A stretch of DNA of 64,000 bases. Origin: Trypanosoma brucei gambiense DAL972. Its lineage: Eukaryota > Euglenozoa > Kinetoplastea > Trypanosomatida > Trypanosomatidae. The notes under the pieces were generated by a model, which was given only the letters and a program-made list of their open reading frames with translations, was not told where the DNA came from and did no database searches. Positions 46,661 to 56,312 of this stretch are shown piece by piece. The translations under genes were made by a program, and so were the position numbers. The stretch's first letter is position 1; each line of letters begins with the position of its first letter. Location of the stretch: assembly GCF_000210295.1 (NCBI RefSeq), contig NC_026740.1, positions 124,001 to 188,000 on the forward strand, written 5' to 3'.

Positions 46661-47132
46661 TAATTAACCAGACACAAAACACATGAGACTCACTACCATG
46701 GCAAGTGGTCCTCACTTGATGCCAAGTGAACAAAGATGAAACGAAACTGCCGCCCCGAGTATTAGTCAAAACTTTGTGAAGACTGGAGAAAAATGAAAAC
46801 ATCTTCACCATTTACTTCAAAACTTAAGACAAAGCTGTCCGAACGGGGAACGCAGGGTTCGCTACCCTTCACTGCGCCGCAGATGCTTCAATAACAGCAA
46901 GATTCTGGTTGGCATCAATACAGCATCTCACTATACCCCTTTTATCGTTCCTTTTCCTCGAAAACGCACACATTCCCTCATCGCCCCCCTCCCCCATCCT
47001 GAACTCACATACACACACAAAGGCAAAGAGACGAACACACACAAGCACATTAAAAAAAAAAACTCAAACAAAATTCCTAACAAACTCCTTCATGAGCATA
47101 TTCAACCTTCTCCACATTTCCTACGTGGTACC

Positions 47133-47507
47133 TCACAACGGAGCGGGCGTTGGCTTAAACCCCAACGGCAAGCGACCTGTCTCCTCTGTGTTCCAATCCA
47201 TACGACGCGGGGGCGCACGATCACCCCAAAAGTATATAACTGCACCCTTCCACGTGAACATCCAAATAAACGTAAAAAGTGTGGGTGTCGCGATAAGATA
47301 CTCACGGCGCATAGCCACCGCGCGGTTCATCATCCACTTGATGTCCAATAGTCGTAGAAACTTAAGGGAGTCATTCAGTGGACCAAAAAATCCCCTGCAC
47401 TGATCGGCTGGGGGAATTTCTTCAAGTTTGGGCCGAACAAACAACTCCCCGCCGCTATGACGGACAGGTGTGCGTCGGATGAGCGCGGCACTGCTACGGC
47501 GAAGCAT
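47133..47507 (-). CDS. Small mitochondrial inner-membrane protein, probable ATP synthase Fo-associated subunit
   Basis: This is a 124-aa protein from a true ATG. The N-terminus MLRRSSAALIRRTPVRHSGG is a classical mitochondrial presequence. One hydrophobic span (EYLIATPTLFTFIWMFTWKGAVIYFWG, about 69-95) is a single transmembrane helix, followed by a polar tail rich in Pro and Arg. Counting loci from HSP70.4 puts it at Tb927.7.840. I recall that locus as a euglenozoa-type subunit found in purified T. brucei F1Fo-ATP synthase, later assigned as a small membrane subunit (k, if I remember correctly). What the sequence itself shows is a single-span mitochondrial membrane protein; the complex assignment rests on memory and gene order. 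Confidence 0.68.
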   Translation of the reverse strand: MLRRSSAALIRRTPVRHSGGELFVRPKLEEIPPADQCRGFFGPLNDSLKFLRLLDIKWMMNRAVAMRREYLIATPTLFTFIWMFTWKGAVIYFWGDRAPPRRMDWNTEETGRLPLGFKPTPAPL

Positions 47508-47918
47508 GTTGCCTTTGGTTCTGCTGGAAGTGTTTTGTGTTTGACCGTTTCCTTTTATGGAGGATTATATATATATAAGTGATAGTAGTAGTGATGGGAA
47601 AGGTGTGAAAGTCGAGAGAACATACAACACCGAAGCATGGGAAAATAATTTACAGGAGCGACAACAAGTGATAATGAGAACGATAATGAATAAAGGGATA
47701 CCCCCCCCCCAAAGCCTGTGAATGCAGTATGCATGCGCAGAATCGCAAGACACTATACTTACTCGGACGACCTGGCTCTCCAAATGAAAAGAAAAAAAAG
47801 AAGAAACAAAGGCCGTATCAACCCCCTATTTCAACGAGTGCACGCCACCTGCACCGAAAGAATAAATAATCAAAGCGAACAAAACAAAAAAGGGAAGCGG
47901 GGGCACCAGTTCATACGT
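47508..47918. other. Intergenic region, NYN gene to ATP synthase subunit gene
   Basis: Contains a TA run at 47566-47577, a C-run at 47701-47710, and A/G-rich plus-strand sequence at 47785-47812. No gene is seen. Confidence 0.45.
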
Positions 47919-48920
47919 TCATAAACCCATACTCGCCAAGTTTGCCTCTCTCAAGCAGCAAAGGATGCTTTGAGCAGTAATGCGGGGAAGAAAAACACGA
48001 GCCCCGCGCCCCGCCACTCCCGAGAACATGTTGGAAACACATAATTTTTGCTGCTGATCTTTGGTGAGAAGCACAATAGATGGCGCACATCCCCTCATGT
48101 CCTGAAAGAGCAGCTCACCCATGAGCGCGGCGGAAAGTAAATCACCGGACTCAATGCGTGTTGCGGCGTACAAAGTGAAAATATCCGACAATGCATTTAG
48201 GCGGGAAAGTTGAAAGAAAATGTGGCCGGGGCGTGAGGTGTGAGGAATAAAAACCTCATGCACACATACTATGGCGCATGCCACGCGGGAAAAAAATAGA
48301 ATACTCTCTTCACTGGTTAGGAGTTGAATGAGAACATCCTCAAGACTTAGCTCAATGTTAGCGACGTCAAGCATCAGCACAACACGCGGTTTCATTGCTG
48401 TTTCCTCACGAGGGTCATCAGCAGATGAGCAAGGCAACGACTTGCAGAGCCGCCGCATTTCCCCAGCATTATAAATGGAAAAATTAGACTGAGTGTAGCC
48501 ACTGGAGGCGTGTAACCAACTCATGTGTCTCGTCATCTCTTGTGGGTCCATCCATGGTTGCATATGGCGCTTGATATCACCTTCTGCAGAGGAGCCGCAT
48601 GAACATATGGGGCATTGGTAAAGAGGCACATTAATGTCAATGGTGCCTGTCGATCCAAATGGCCGGTTTAGCAGCGCATTCATATGAGGTGAGAAATATG
48701 TGACAGTTTTTCTAACACCAGGAGTACGCTGGTGAGATTTGCAGAATCCTTCTGGCTTGACATATTCGGCAGCATTGTGCCTACCACTTGCCGTGACGGA
48801 ACCTACTGGTGAGGCGTCAGTAACAGCGCCTGAAACCTTATCGTGCCGCAGGCTTCGAGCAAGCGGGAAGATGAACCGACTAAGGTCGCTCTGCAGTGAC
48901 GTTGAGGAACGCAATGTCAT
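47919..48920 (-). CDS. Predicted mitochondrial zinc-finger plus NYN-like nuclease-fold protein
   Basis: The longest frame opens at a TTG (48974); the first ATG (48920) gives 333 aa. The N-terminus (MTLRSSTSLQSDLSRFIF, then PLARSLRH) is a good mitochondrial presequence. A zinc-finger-like segment has C103 and C106 (plus C108) with H119, H132 and H137, a long-loop C2H2. From about 178 the sequence follows the NYN/PIN pattern: VVLMLDVANIE (D185, N188), a central helical block, ESGDLLSAALMGELLF (D260), and SIVLLTKDQQ (D288), with strand-helix alternation to about 320. Acidic residues fall where NYN nucleases bind metal, so RNase activity is possible. Neither domain was checked by a profile search. 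Mitochondrial NYN-type nucleases are known in trypanosomes in general; this gene's place among them is inference. Confidence 0.6.
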   Translation of the reverse strand: MTLRSSTSLQSDLSRFIFPLARSLRHDKVSGAVTDASPVGSVTASGRHNAAEYVKPEGFCKSHQRTPGVRKTVTYFSPHMNALLNRPFGSTGTIDINVPLYQCPICSCGSSAEGDIKRHMQPWMDPQEMTRHMSWLHASSGYTQSNFSIYNAGEMRRLCKSLPCSSADDPREETAMKPRVVLMLDVANIELSLEDVLIQLLTSEESILFFSRVACAIVCVHEVFIPHTSRPGHIFFQLSRLNALSDIFTLYAATRIESGDLLSAALMGELLFQDMRGCAPSIVLLTKDQQQKLCVSNMFSGVAGRGARVFLPRITAQSILCCLREANLASMGL

Positions 48921-49751
48921 TATGCCTGCAGCGGATGCAGCAGAGCAAACGCCACGATAACAACCTCGGCACAAATTTATTCTACGTTGCTTCTAGCCTT
49001 CGTTACCACGAACAAATAGAAGGAAATTCACCCAAGAACAGAGCGGAGGCCATTGTCGCTTCCCCCGTCTTTGACACTTAAGATATTACAATGATGATAA
49101 TAATAATAAAGAACAGTCATATGATGAGTCCATTTGTATTTGCGCACGCATATGTACATGTGCATATTTATTTATATGTATTTATATATGTATGGTGGGG
49201 TACACATCTGAAGCCGCTAACTCTCACAATAAAGCCAAACAAATCACATACCAACACTCTTAGCTATGAAGGAAAAAATTCCCCTACGTTGCATATGTTT
49301 TGTTCCATGTTGTCTTAATTATTACTAGTGGAGTCCACTAGATGCGAAATGACAAAACACGTGAAAGACAGGTGTAAACAAGCTCCTTTCAGTCTGCACG
49401 CATCCCCACCACCGTTTTGAAAGCAGGTGAATGGGAACCCCGTTAGGTTGCGTGTGCCGAAATCTTGAGCAATACAAACAACTAAGGTAGAAAAGAATGT
49501 GACGCGAACAATAAGTTTCCAAAAAAAAAAAATGCAATACGTACCGCTATTTAGTCTACGACCGCACATATACCTGCAGAAGCAGGCGTACAAGTATCCA
49601 AGCGAAGGAAAATAAAAAAAGAAATGCGATGGACCCATTACTATTCGCATCAACAAAAAATATATATATATCAGCTGGCGGTGACTCAGCAAAAAAAAAA
49701 AGAATTAAGGAAAATTTATTTAAAAATATAGTAAATGTCGATCATTCTCAC
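48921..49751. other. Intergenic region, 1040-aa gene to NYN gene
   Basis: This is AT-rich with many TATTTAT/TATGTAT elements near 49150-49195. A 125-codon minus-strand frame at 49315-49692 is hydrophobic and Cys/Phe-rich, but it translates T-runs and is not called. The tract at about 49513-49532 (A-run on plus) could be a cryptic splice signal. Confidence 0.45.
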
Positions 49752-52700
49752 TTACCCAGCAATGCTGGGAACGTCGGAAAACAACTGCTGGGGTAAATCA
49801 ACAGGAAGAAGAACCGGTGACAACACGTCGTCAGGGGATGCTAGACACGAAATAAAGCGCGACACCGAGTACTCACCTTCAGCAACAACAGTTGCTGCGG
49901 CATCCAACTCTGGCATGTAGTGAGTTGTCACTTCTTTGCGGCACAGCATGGCTCCTAATTCGTTAGCTCGCATCTCCAGCTCCAATAGAGTTTCCTCTGC
50001 GCGTGAACGCAGCTCCTCCTGGCCGCCATGGTACTCCAGCAGCAATAAAACAGGGCGAAGGAATGGACGGTACTTCGGTGGAATAGGAAACAAACCAAGT
50101 TCTTGTACTAGCACGCAGAAGGCATAAGCCAAACGCAGTGTACGGAGATACAGGTGACCCCACAGTAGCTTCCGCTGCTGTATGAACCTGTAATGCGGTA
50201 AATGATGAAGGTTGTAGTAAATGATGGTCGACTCATTGCGTAGCAGTGTGACTAGTAATTTGCTGTAGTCGCTTTCTAGTTTCAGTAACTCCAGCGCTCC
50301 AGACAAGTGAGCGGAGGCTCGTTTGCTGTCGTCGAGACTAAAACCTGAGGAACAAGACACTGTGGTTTTGCAAACATCCTCCTCAGCCATCCTCGCGAGT
50401 CTTGAGTATTGACATCGGTATTCGGTGGCTAACCGAGCTAACGCCGGTAAGATGGAATTATTGGTTTCCTCCAATGCTGTCGCAGCAACGCAAAACAAAT
50501 GTTTGGCATCAACCACGTAATGATCACGATGGGCTGGAGCTGCGTAGACGTCGACCTGAGTTGTGTACTCATATGCACATGTAAGTGGCAAAACAAAGTC
50601 CGACAGCGAAAATTCGAGATTGGAATCCTCTACCGACCCCGGATATGAGGTTACTGGTGGTAGCGCAAGCGAATGCACAGCCACTCGCTTCGTCCTCGGC
50701 ATTGACAGGAGCGTTGGAGTTGCGTCGACAGTTGCGTCACCACTGAGCGTTTGAGCCGTGACGTAGGAAACGGATTCTCTTCTTCTCTCATGCTCAATCA
50801 TGGCGTTGCTCATCGCTAGCATCACAAAAACTTTAGCCAATATTTTGCGCTTTAGGTGGTCATACTCTTCATTTGCTAGCTGTTTCAGTGTCGTTGAACG
50901 CCACGCACTTTGCTTGATAACTATTTGAAGTTCAACAGAGTAATTCGTCAAGTGTTCTGAGGCACAGAGAGCTCTGCCTGAGACGTCCGCACCCGCCAAA
51001 TACTTACACAAATTTAGCGGTGGTACGATGCCCTCCTTGGCAGCAGCAGCTCTTTTACCCGAAGTATCGTAACCGTGCCCCTTATGATTTGTGAAAACAG
51101 AGGATGGAATAGTCGCTATGCTTCCTTTCTTCCTGACACTTACAACAGAAGCAGCATCAGTCATAACAACCCTTGGTGGGAGGCCGGTGTCAGCTACACA
51201 AAGTCGCAAAGGAAGTAAGAAGAGAGAAGCTCCCTCCAAGTCGTGCGGCCGCTGATTCCCTTCCATGAATGCTTTGAGCAACGATTGAGGATCATTACTC
51301 TCCGACAGCACCTGCAGATGTCTTGGTGCCTTAAATCCACCATACGAGCACTTCGCGAGCGAGAAGGGTGACATATTTTTAGCGCCTTGTGAACTCTTTG
51401 AACTTATATGTTCCTGCAGCTTTTGCGTGATTAACTTCACTGCTGGTAGATCGTTGTCGAAAATAATACACTCCAACCAGTTGCTATCCATATAGAAAGT
51501 AATTGGAAGTGCGAAAATAGTGTTCCTTCCCGCCCTTTCGTACAGTAGCCCGGCGTCTAACCTGTGGCTCCTGGCCCCTTTACGGGAAGCTGACACGGCG
51601 TTCATCAGGGAACCATCTTTTACAGCCACTAGTAGCTTCTGCAGTTCTTGCAGGGGAATGTTCTCCTCATCAGCTCCCGAATTCCTCAACTGGTATCCAA
51701 CATTTGATCTGTGCATAGGTCTTCCCAATAAACCGGGTACATGATACGGTCCTGCAAGAAACCCTTGGGCGCGACGCGGACACACACCAGTGTGGGTCCC
51801 CTCTCCCACTGTTACAAAAGTGTTTCGGGTAGGCGCCCGAAGAGAATTTACTATTTTTGACGGAGTCGAACCATCCTGACTCCCTTGCGAAGCACTGTAA
51901 GTAGATTCCCCCGCACGTGCAGTTCCCTTGTCCCAAGAAGTGAGAAGGGACCTCCAGTCACTTTGCATCGCAAAACCATACTGGGCATCATTTGCCCCAT
52001 ACATGCGCTCATCCTCAAGTCTCTGTATTTGTCTCGTGTATTCCCGCTCCTGCATTCTCTCATGCTTCTGCACCTGCTCGAAAAGCTGCACGGTGTGCTC
52101 ATCCCTTCTGACTTCTTTCATAACTTTGTCGTGTAGCTTAGTTGGATCAAGTTCAAGTCGTTCTCTACATGACACATCCGATATAGTACGGCACCATTGT
52201 TCTAACAATAGGCGCTGTAGATATGTAAGTTCACGAAAACGTTTCCGCCCCCTGAGCAAATAAACCTTATCCACCTTTTCACAATTTCCAACGTCGTCAC
52301 TTCGGTTCCGTGGGGAAGAAGGTCGTCTTTTCCGCGTCAGCGTACTTGTGGCTGCTTTCTTGCTATTCTGATGAGAAGCGCCACTACAATGACAAATGGT
52401 AGATAGCCTGTCTCCGTCAAGAGGGCCAAATAAGGGCCTGCTGTTTGGACGACAACAACACTGCGTAAGCTGGTGCAGATTAAGTGTGGGTAGGTACCAC
52501 GGTGGTCCCTTGATATTCTTGTCGTAGCTATACGGGTTCTCCTCCACGCGCGAATTAATGGTATCCAGCATGGCATCAAGTGTACCACCCATATCGAACT
52601 TTCGTGTGCTATTCACCGAATTATGGAGTCCTACTAAACTTCCCGTTTGTTGCATCATTTGGAGCCGAAGCTCCTGCGTGCGGTGAGAAAACTGGGTATT

Positions 52701-52874
52701 CGCCATCTCATTGATAGTCATGGTAAGAAAGGGCAAACCGCTCTCTGTGCTAGCGTTTCCAGTCTTCATTTCTGTCTTGTTATCAACGTTACGTGTCTCT
52801 TGGCGCCGAGGACGGCCCAACCCCTTTGCTGAAGAAACATAGTGGGAGTTCTGCTTGGGCCATTCCACTGGCAT
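49752..52874 (-). CDS. Kinetoplastid protein of unknown function (1040 aa)
   Basis: The longest frame opens with GTG (52934); the first ATG at 52874 gives 1040 aa (MPVEWPKQNSHYV). I recognise no family. The first ~200 residues are polar, with a Cys-rich patch (LTQCCCRPNSRPLF, then TICHCSG) that could bind metal but shows no standard finger. A basic stretch follows (TLTRKRRPSSPRNRSDD), then a charged helical or coiled-coil region (about 215-300: KEVRRDEHTVQLFEQVQKHERMQE). The C-terminal third is folded-looking and helix-rich with hydrophobic segments (LLWGHLYLRTLRLAYAFCVL; RPFLRPVLLLLEYHGGQEEL). No presequence or transmembrane span is convincing. The protein could be structural or part of a large complex; nothing in the flanks helps. 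Confidence 0.7.
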   Translation of the reverse strand: MPVEWPKQNSHYVSSAKGLGRPRRQETRNVDNKTEMKTGNASTESGLPFLTMTINEMANTQFSHRTQELRLQMMQQTGSLVGLHNSVNSTRKFDMGGTLDAMLDTINSRVEENPYSYDKNIKGPPWYLPTLNLHQLTQCCCRPNSRPLFGPLDGDRLSTICHCSGASHQNSKKAATSTLTRKRRPSSPRNRSDDVGNCEKVDKVYLLRGRKRFRELTYLQRLLLEQWCRTISDVSCRERLELDPTKLHDKVMKEVRRDEHTVQLFEQVQKHERMQEREYTRQIQRLEDERMYGANDAQYGFAMQSDWRSLLTSWDKGTARAGESTYSASQGSQDGSTPSKIVNSLRAPTRNTFVTVGEGTHTGVCPRRAQGFLAGPYHVPGLLGRPMHRSNVGYQLRNSGADEENIPLQELQKLLVAVKDGSLMNAVSASRKGARSHRLDAGLLYERAGRNTIFALPITFYMDSNWLECIIFDNDLPAVKLITQKLQEHISSKSSQGAKNMSPFSLAKCSYGGFKAPRHLQVLSESNDPQSLLKAFMEGNQRPHDLEGASLFLLPLRLCVADTGLPPRVVMTDAASVVSVRKKGSIATIPSSVFTNHKGHGYDTSGKRAAAAKEGIVPPLNLCKYLAGADVSGRALCASEHLTNYSVELQIVIKQSAWRSTTLKQLANEEYDHLKRKILAKVFVMLAMSNAMIEHERRRESVSYVTAQTLSGDATVDATPTLLSMPRTKRVAVHSLALPPVTSYPGSVEDSNLEFSLSDFVLPLTCAYEYTTQVDVYAAPAHRDHYVVDAKHLFCVAATALEETNNSILPALARLATEYRCQYSRLARMAEEDVCKTTVSCSSGFSLDDSKRASAHLSGALELLKLESDYSKLLVTLLRNESTIIYYNLHHLPHYRFIQQRKLLWGHLYLRTLRLAYAFCVLVQELGLFPIPPKYRPFLRPVLLLLEYHGGQEELRSRAEETLLELEMRANELGAMLCRKEVTTHYMPELDAAATVVAEGEYSVSRFISCLASPDDVLSPVLLPVDLPQQLFSDVPSIAG

Positions 52875-52967
52875 GAAGCTAACAGAATTCGCACCTCTCC
52901 ACGCAGACACGAAAACGCTGCTGCCCGCGGTCACGCAAATTCACAACACAGTGTCACACAAAGGTGC

Positions 52968-53012
52968 TTCAATTTTGTGATTGTATTTGGAACAAAAGAA
53001 AAAAGTTTCTTT
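52968..53012 (-). promoter_or_regulatory. Probable trans-splice acceptor for the 1040-aa gene
   Basis: The minus strand reads GAAACTTTTTTCTTTTGTTC (about 53011-52991), followed by AG in TTGAAG near 52968. This supports initiation at the downstream ATG (52874). Confidence 0.4.
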
Positions 53013-53529
53013 TTTATTGCGTCCTGTGCTATGGGAACGTAAGAATTGATTCCAACTTCCCTTAGACGCCGGCGGGTGCTCTGTGTCGGGGGTTACGAAA
53101 AAAGTGGTCCAGACGACAAAAACGGCAAAACGTGGAAACAGGTTAAATGAATATCCCTAGACTGTTCGCTCAATGCATGAAAACGTGTACACAATCCTTC
53201 ACTTCTTATTTCCGTCCACCTCTCAAATATGGTGTCTCTTACTTCCTTGATAAAGCAACACAAAAATTGGTGGCAACCGTGGCAAGTACATGGGGATACA
53301 GGAAGAAGGATGGAAAGAAGAAAAACTGCAGTAACCTTGCATCGGGGCACCACACGGTTCCAGCTTCGAAGTAACAACCGAAGACGAAATGAACACGTTC
53401 CCCACCGAGGTTTGCCTAAGCCAACCACACATGCTTAGTGAAGTAAACCAACACACTCTGTGGCGGAGAAAACGTTCAACAATTGAGCAATGAGAAGCGA
53501 CAAAAAAAAAAAAGTAAAGTCGCCCTCCC

Positions 53530-53548
53530 CACACACACACACACACAT
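53530..53548. repeat. (CA)n microsatellite
   Basis: About nine CA units sit in the 3' UTR region just past the 363-aa gene. Confidence 0.85.
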
Positions 53549-53587
53549 GCCCTCCGCTCCACAACCCTCGGTTACACGTGCCACACG

Positions 53588-54679
53588 TCATTCCAAGGCA
53601 CGGCAGGCTGTATAGCGCGCAAACTGAATAAGCTCATCCTCACTATGTGTGCTACCCAAAACGAATGGCAAAGGTTCAATGTTCACCGTGTCATTATGCG
53701 AGTTGACGTCTTGTTGCTGTTCGTGCTGGGATCGGTGCAATTCGGCAGCCGTTCGCACGTGGGACCAGCCCTCCGAAATAATTAAAATCTTTCTGTGGAT
53801 CCCCAAAGGCGTATCGCTCCTACACGCCCCATCTGCCTCCGTATCCATTCTACACAGGCATTGCAACAATGCGTTAAATGTATACACACCGGCATCGGGG
53901 TACCACAAACTATCATCGTGCTGAATACTGGGGTTTTTATCGACACCTCCTACCGATTCCTCAGTTGAGCACCCGCCAACCTCTTCGAGGTCCCGCCATC
54001 GAACTCCAATGGCGGCACTCACAACGCCCAGCACCTCGTTGTGACGCTCACAAAGCATGGTTCTTACGATGTCTCGTATACGCCTCATGTGGTATCCAAC
54101 GGCCACGTTATGACGAGTATGCGAATACAATACGAGCGCAACCAACCGCCGGGGAACAGTTGTGGCACTCTGCTCAGATGGACGATGGTGTATCAGGCAC
54201 TTATGAAGGAGGGACAGTGCCTCACGTGCCCCCTGCAGGCAAAACTGAACATCTCTTTGTATTGTATCGAATGGCACTTCAGTTGTACCGTTATATTTTT
54301 CTTGATCACACTGGCTCGTGAAACGACTACTCAGCCGCCTGTGGAAGCGGACATCATCTCTAACACCAACTATCTCATTTCCACTAGGCGGCAGACCTGA
54401 AGCAGTATCCCCGCTATTAGAAACCCACCGTGGGGATTTAACGCCTTTTGACTCAAGAGACGCATCCTCTAACTTATGGGCTAAGTGTCGTAACAAGAAG
54501 CCCTCAATATCCGCCGGTTTTAAGTTAAGGCTTTCGGTAACGGAGGGTCGTCCACTGGCAGGCGTTGTTTGGCTCTCTCCAGGGAAATGCGTTGTGGCCG
54601 CGCAGCGTCGCTGAATGCATTTGGGCACACTGCTTTTCTTGGCACAAAGCATCGTCAACCGTGGAAACGGAAGGAGCAT
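53588..54679 (-). CDS. Protein of unknown function, possibly mitochondrial (363 aa)
   Basis: The longest frame opens at TTG (54718); the first ATG (54679) gives 363 aa starting MLLPFPRLTMLCAKKSSVPK, with a second ATG at 54652. The N-terminus is basic, lacks acidic residues for about 40 positions, and has RRCAATTHF, consistent with a weak mitochondrial presequence. The body is helical with conserved-looking hydrophobic segments (VPRRLVALVLYSHTRHNVAV; FNALLQCLCRMDTEADG), spaced by polar loops. No domain is recognised. Helical segments about 35 residues apart could be PPR/TPR-like, but I cannot demonstrate a repeat. The splice tract sits only about 45 nt upstream. Confidence 0.62.
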   Translation of the reverse strand: MLLPFPRLTMLCAKKSSVPKCIQRRCAATTHFPGESQTTPASGRPSVTESLNLKPADIEGFLLRHLAHKLEDASLESKGVKSPRWVSNSGDTASGLPPSGNEIVGVRDDVRFHRRLSSRFTSQCDQEKYNGTTEVPFDTIQRDVQFCLQGAREALSLLHKCLIHHRPSEQSATTVPRRLVALVLYSHTRHNVAVGYHMRRIRDIVRTMLCERHNEVLGVVSAAIGVRWRDLEEVGGCSTEESVGGVDKNPSIQHDDSLWYPDAGVYTFNALLQCLCRMDTEADGACRSDTPLGIHRKILIISEGWSHVRTAAELHRSQHEQQQDVNSHNDTVNIEPLPFVLGSTHSEDELIQFARYTACRALE

Positions 54680-54722
54680 CCGAAACACCAAACTCTCCAC
54701 AACCGGGTACACACACAACTTT

Positions 54723-54746
54723 CTTTTCGAGGAAAAAAAAAAATAT
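54723..54746 (-). promoter_or_regulatory. Probable trans-splice acceptor for the 363-aa gene
   Basis: A minus-strand T-run followed by CCTCGAAAAG ends with the AG at 54724-54723. It lies just upstream of the non-ATG opening of the ORF and supports the ATG at 54679. Confidence 0.5.
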
Positions 54747-55007
54747 CCCTCGCTAAGTTTTAGTGATTTGGTTCGGTTGAAATAACACAGGAATCAAAAA
54801 ATTAAAAGGGGAAAAAGTCGATGAAAAGCAGAGATGTATTTTTTCCCCCGACAATTACAAACTGGAAAGAAACCCATGAAACTTTAGCCCCCACAGCACT
54901 ACTACTTCCGACAACTCCGTGCCACAGCTTCCATTCTCCCCAACAAAGCAGCATTCTTCCTCAAAGAATAAGGACTTACGCACCTGCGTATCTTCTGTTT
55001 TCACAAC

Positions 55008-55841
55008 TTACGACTCTTCATTTCCTGCAACAGCCTCAGCAGGGGCGTTGTCTGCCTCAGGTACCTGCGCGGAGTCATTACCAATGTCACCAACTACCTC
55101 ACATACAACCTCAGCCGCTTCCGTTTCACAAGCAACCTCACCGGTTGGGTCTCCTTCATTCTCATTAGGAGAACCTGCACGGCGCTGTGCGTCACGCGAG
55201 GCGATGTACCGCTCAAACGCCTCATCCACATCACGTCCCGGGAAACCGCTGCTACGCCCACCCAAACCCCGCCCACGGCCACCCCCGCGCCTCATGTGAG
55301 GGCCTCCTCGCCCATTGCGGAACGGAAAGGAATGTCCCCTACCGAAACCTCTTCCTCCCCGTACAGAGTCGGTGCTTTCTTGCGTACCATCATGATATCG
55401 ATCGTGCTTCCACTTGCCGTCGACACTATCATTACCACCGGCATGACTCTGCTCACCACCATCGGCATTATGCAGTAGAACGACTCCATGATCGCGTGAA
55501 AGCGAAACCTTAAGAATGCTTCCATCAATATTTTGATCATTCATGTGCTGAACGGCCGCACTGGCATCTGCTGGGTTACGGTACGTACATAACACGGTGC
55601 CGATGAAGCGCCCAGACCTGTCAGTAAACATTTTATATGCCTCCACAGGGCCAAACGCCTCAAATTCAGATCGGAGGGCATTGACGCCATCACGTTCGAT
55701 GCGAGAAAAGGGAATTTGTGTTATGTACACGCGACAAGTGTTGTCGATGATAAGACTTATTGGAGCAGATTTATGGCCACGCCCACGCCTCGCGGAGAAC
55801 TCTTCACCATCTGTAAGTGGCGTAAATGTAAGTTTGTTCAT
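55008..55841 (-). CDS. RRM/RGG-box RNA-binding protein, possibly ALY/REF-like
   Basis: This is a 277-aa protein from a true ATG. A single RRM spans about 36-115, with RNP2 RVYITQIPF near 37-45 and RNP1 GRFIGTVLCTY near 77-87. A Gly/Arg-rich segment follows at about 163-205 (GGRGFGRGHSFPFRNGRGG; RRGGGRGRGLGGR), the substrate type for arginine methylation. Then comes a short helix, DVDEAFERYIASRDAQRR, and an acidic Ala/Glu/Val tail. A central RRM flanked by basic RGG and a short C-terminal helix recalls ALY/REF and FoP-type mRNA export adaptors. The N-terminal UAP56-binding motif of ALY is not evident, so that label is tentative. RNA binding is well supported. Confidence 0.8.
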   Translation of the reverse strand: MNKLTFTPLTDGEEFSARRGRGHKSAPISLIIDNTCRVYITQIPFSRIERDGVNALRSEFEAFGPVEAYKMFTDRSGRFIGTVLCTYRNPADASAAVQHMNDQNIDGSILKVSLSRDHGVVLLHNADGGEQSHAGGNDSVDGKWKHDRYHDGTQESTDSVRGGRGFGRGHSFPFRNGRGGPHMRRGGGRGRGLGGRSSGFPGRDVDEAFERYIASRDAQRRAGSPNENEGDPTGEVACETEAAEVVCEVVGDIGNDSAQVPEADNAPAEAVAGNEES

Positions 55842-56312
55842 TGTTACTGACAGTGGCTAACGCAACAACCAAAAAAAAAGTGCAAGTACTGAGCAGTTAT
55901 TTACCTATCCTTTATCTGAGATGGGTGCCTCGCTCAACTTCCTTTCTGCTTTTTATTGAAAACCAAAAACTTCTCCCCTCCCCTGCTTTATCAGGTAAAC
56001 GAGTGGGAGAATTTTTAAAAGAAAAAACAAAACAGATAAAACCGAAGCGGTGCCAAAAGCAAATGAAATGGAAAAACGACGCTGAACCGCACTTTCACGG
56101 AGTCCAAATGGTTCCGTCAGCCCATTCAGTGTTTGTGAAAGCAATATTTTGATGGGAAAGACAGAAGACGTTAATGCGGGAATCGCAATCACCACGGGAA
56201 GGAAACAGAACGATGAACACGCAACGGCGGGTGCGGAAAAAAAGTAACCATACAACCAGTAAGAAAAAAAATTGAAGCATGTGTGCGGTGCAAACTGCCT
56301 TCCTAGCCACCT
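55842..56312. other. Intergenic region, ferredoxin gene to RRM gene
   Basis: An A-run at 55870-55880 and purine-rich sequence at 56018-56060 on the plus strand are candidate splice tracts for the RRM mRNA. A 100-codon hydrophobic minus-strand frame (55953-56255) reads through these tracts and is rejected. No gene is seen. Confidence 0.45.

Larger units (their letters stand above)
46387..47132. other. Intergenic region, ATP synthase subunit gene to TEP1-like gene
   Basis: This contains the TEP1 splice tract, a TA run, and TTTATTTATTTATTTAT on the plus strand at 46442-46462. The rest is the 3' UTR of the small mitochondrial protein gene, including A-runs near 47052. No additional gene is supported. 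Confidence 0.45.
52875..53587. other. Intergenic region, 363-aa gene to 1040-aa gene
   Basis: The 3' UTR of the 363-aa gene occupies most of this. It has a CA dinucleotide run at 53530-53548 and an A-run at 53501-53513. Minus-strand frames of 111 and 122 codons (53093-53428, 53223-53591) overlap each other and have no support. Confidence 0.45.

Noticed and set aside
49315..49692. 125-codon Cys/Phe-rich minus-strand frame
   Set aside because: The hydrophobic appearance comes from translating T-rich UTR; no conserved motif or clean start context.
55953..56255. 100-codon hydrophobic frame downstream of the ferredoxin gene
   Set aside because: It reads through pyrimidine-rich 3' UTR and splice-tract sequence; the apparent membrane spans are compositional.
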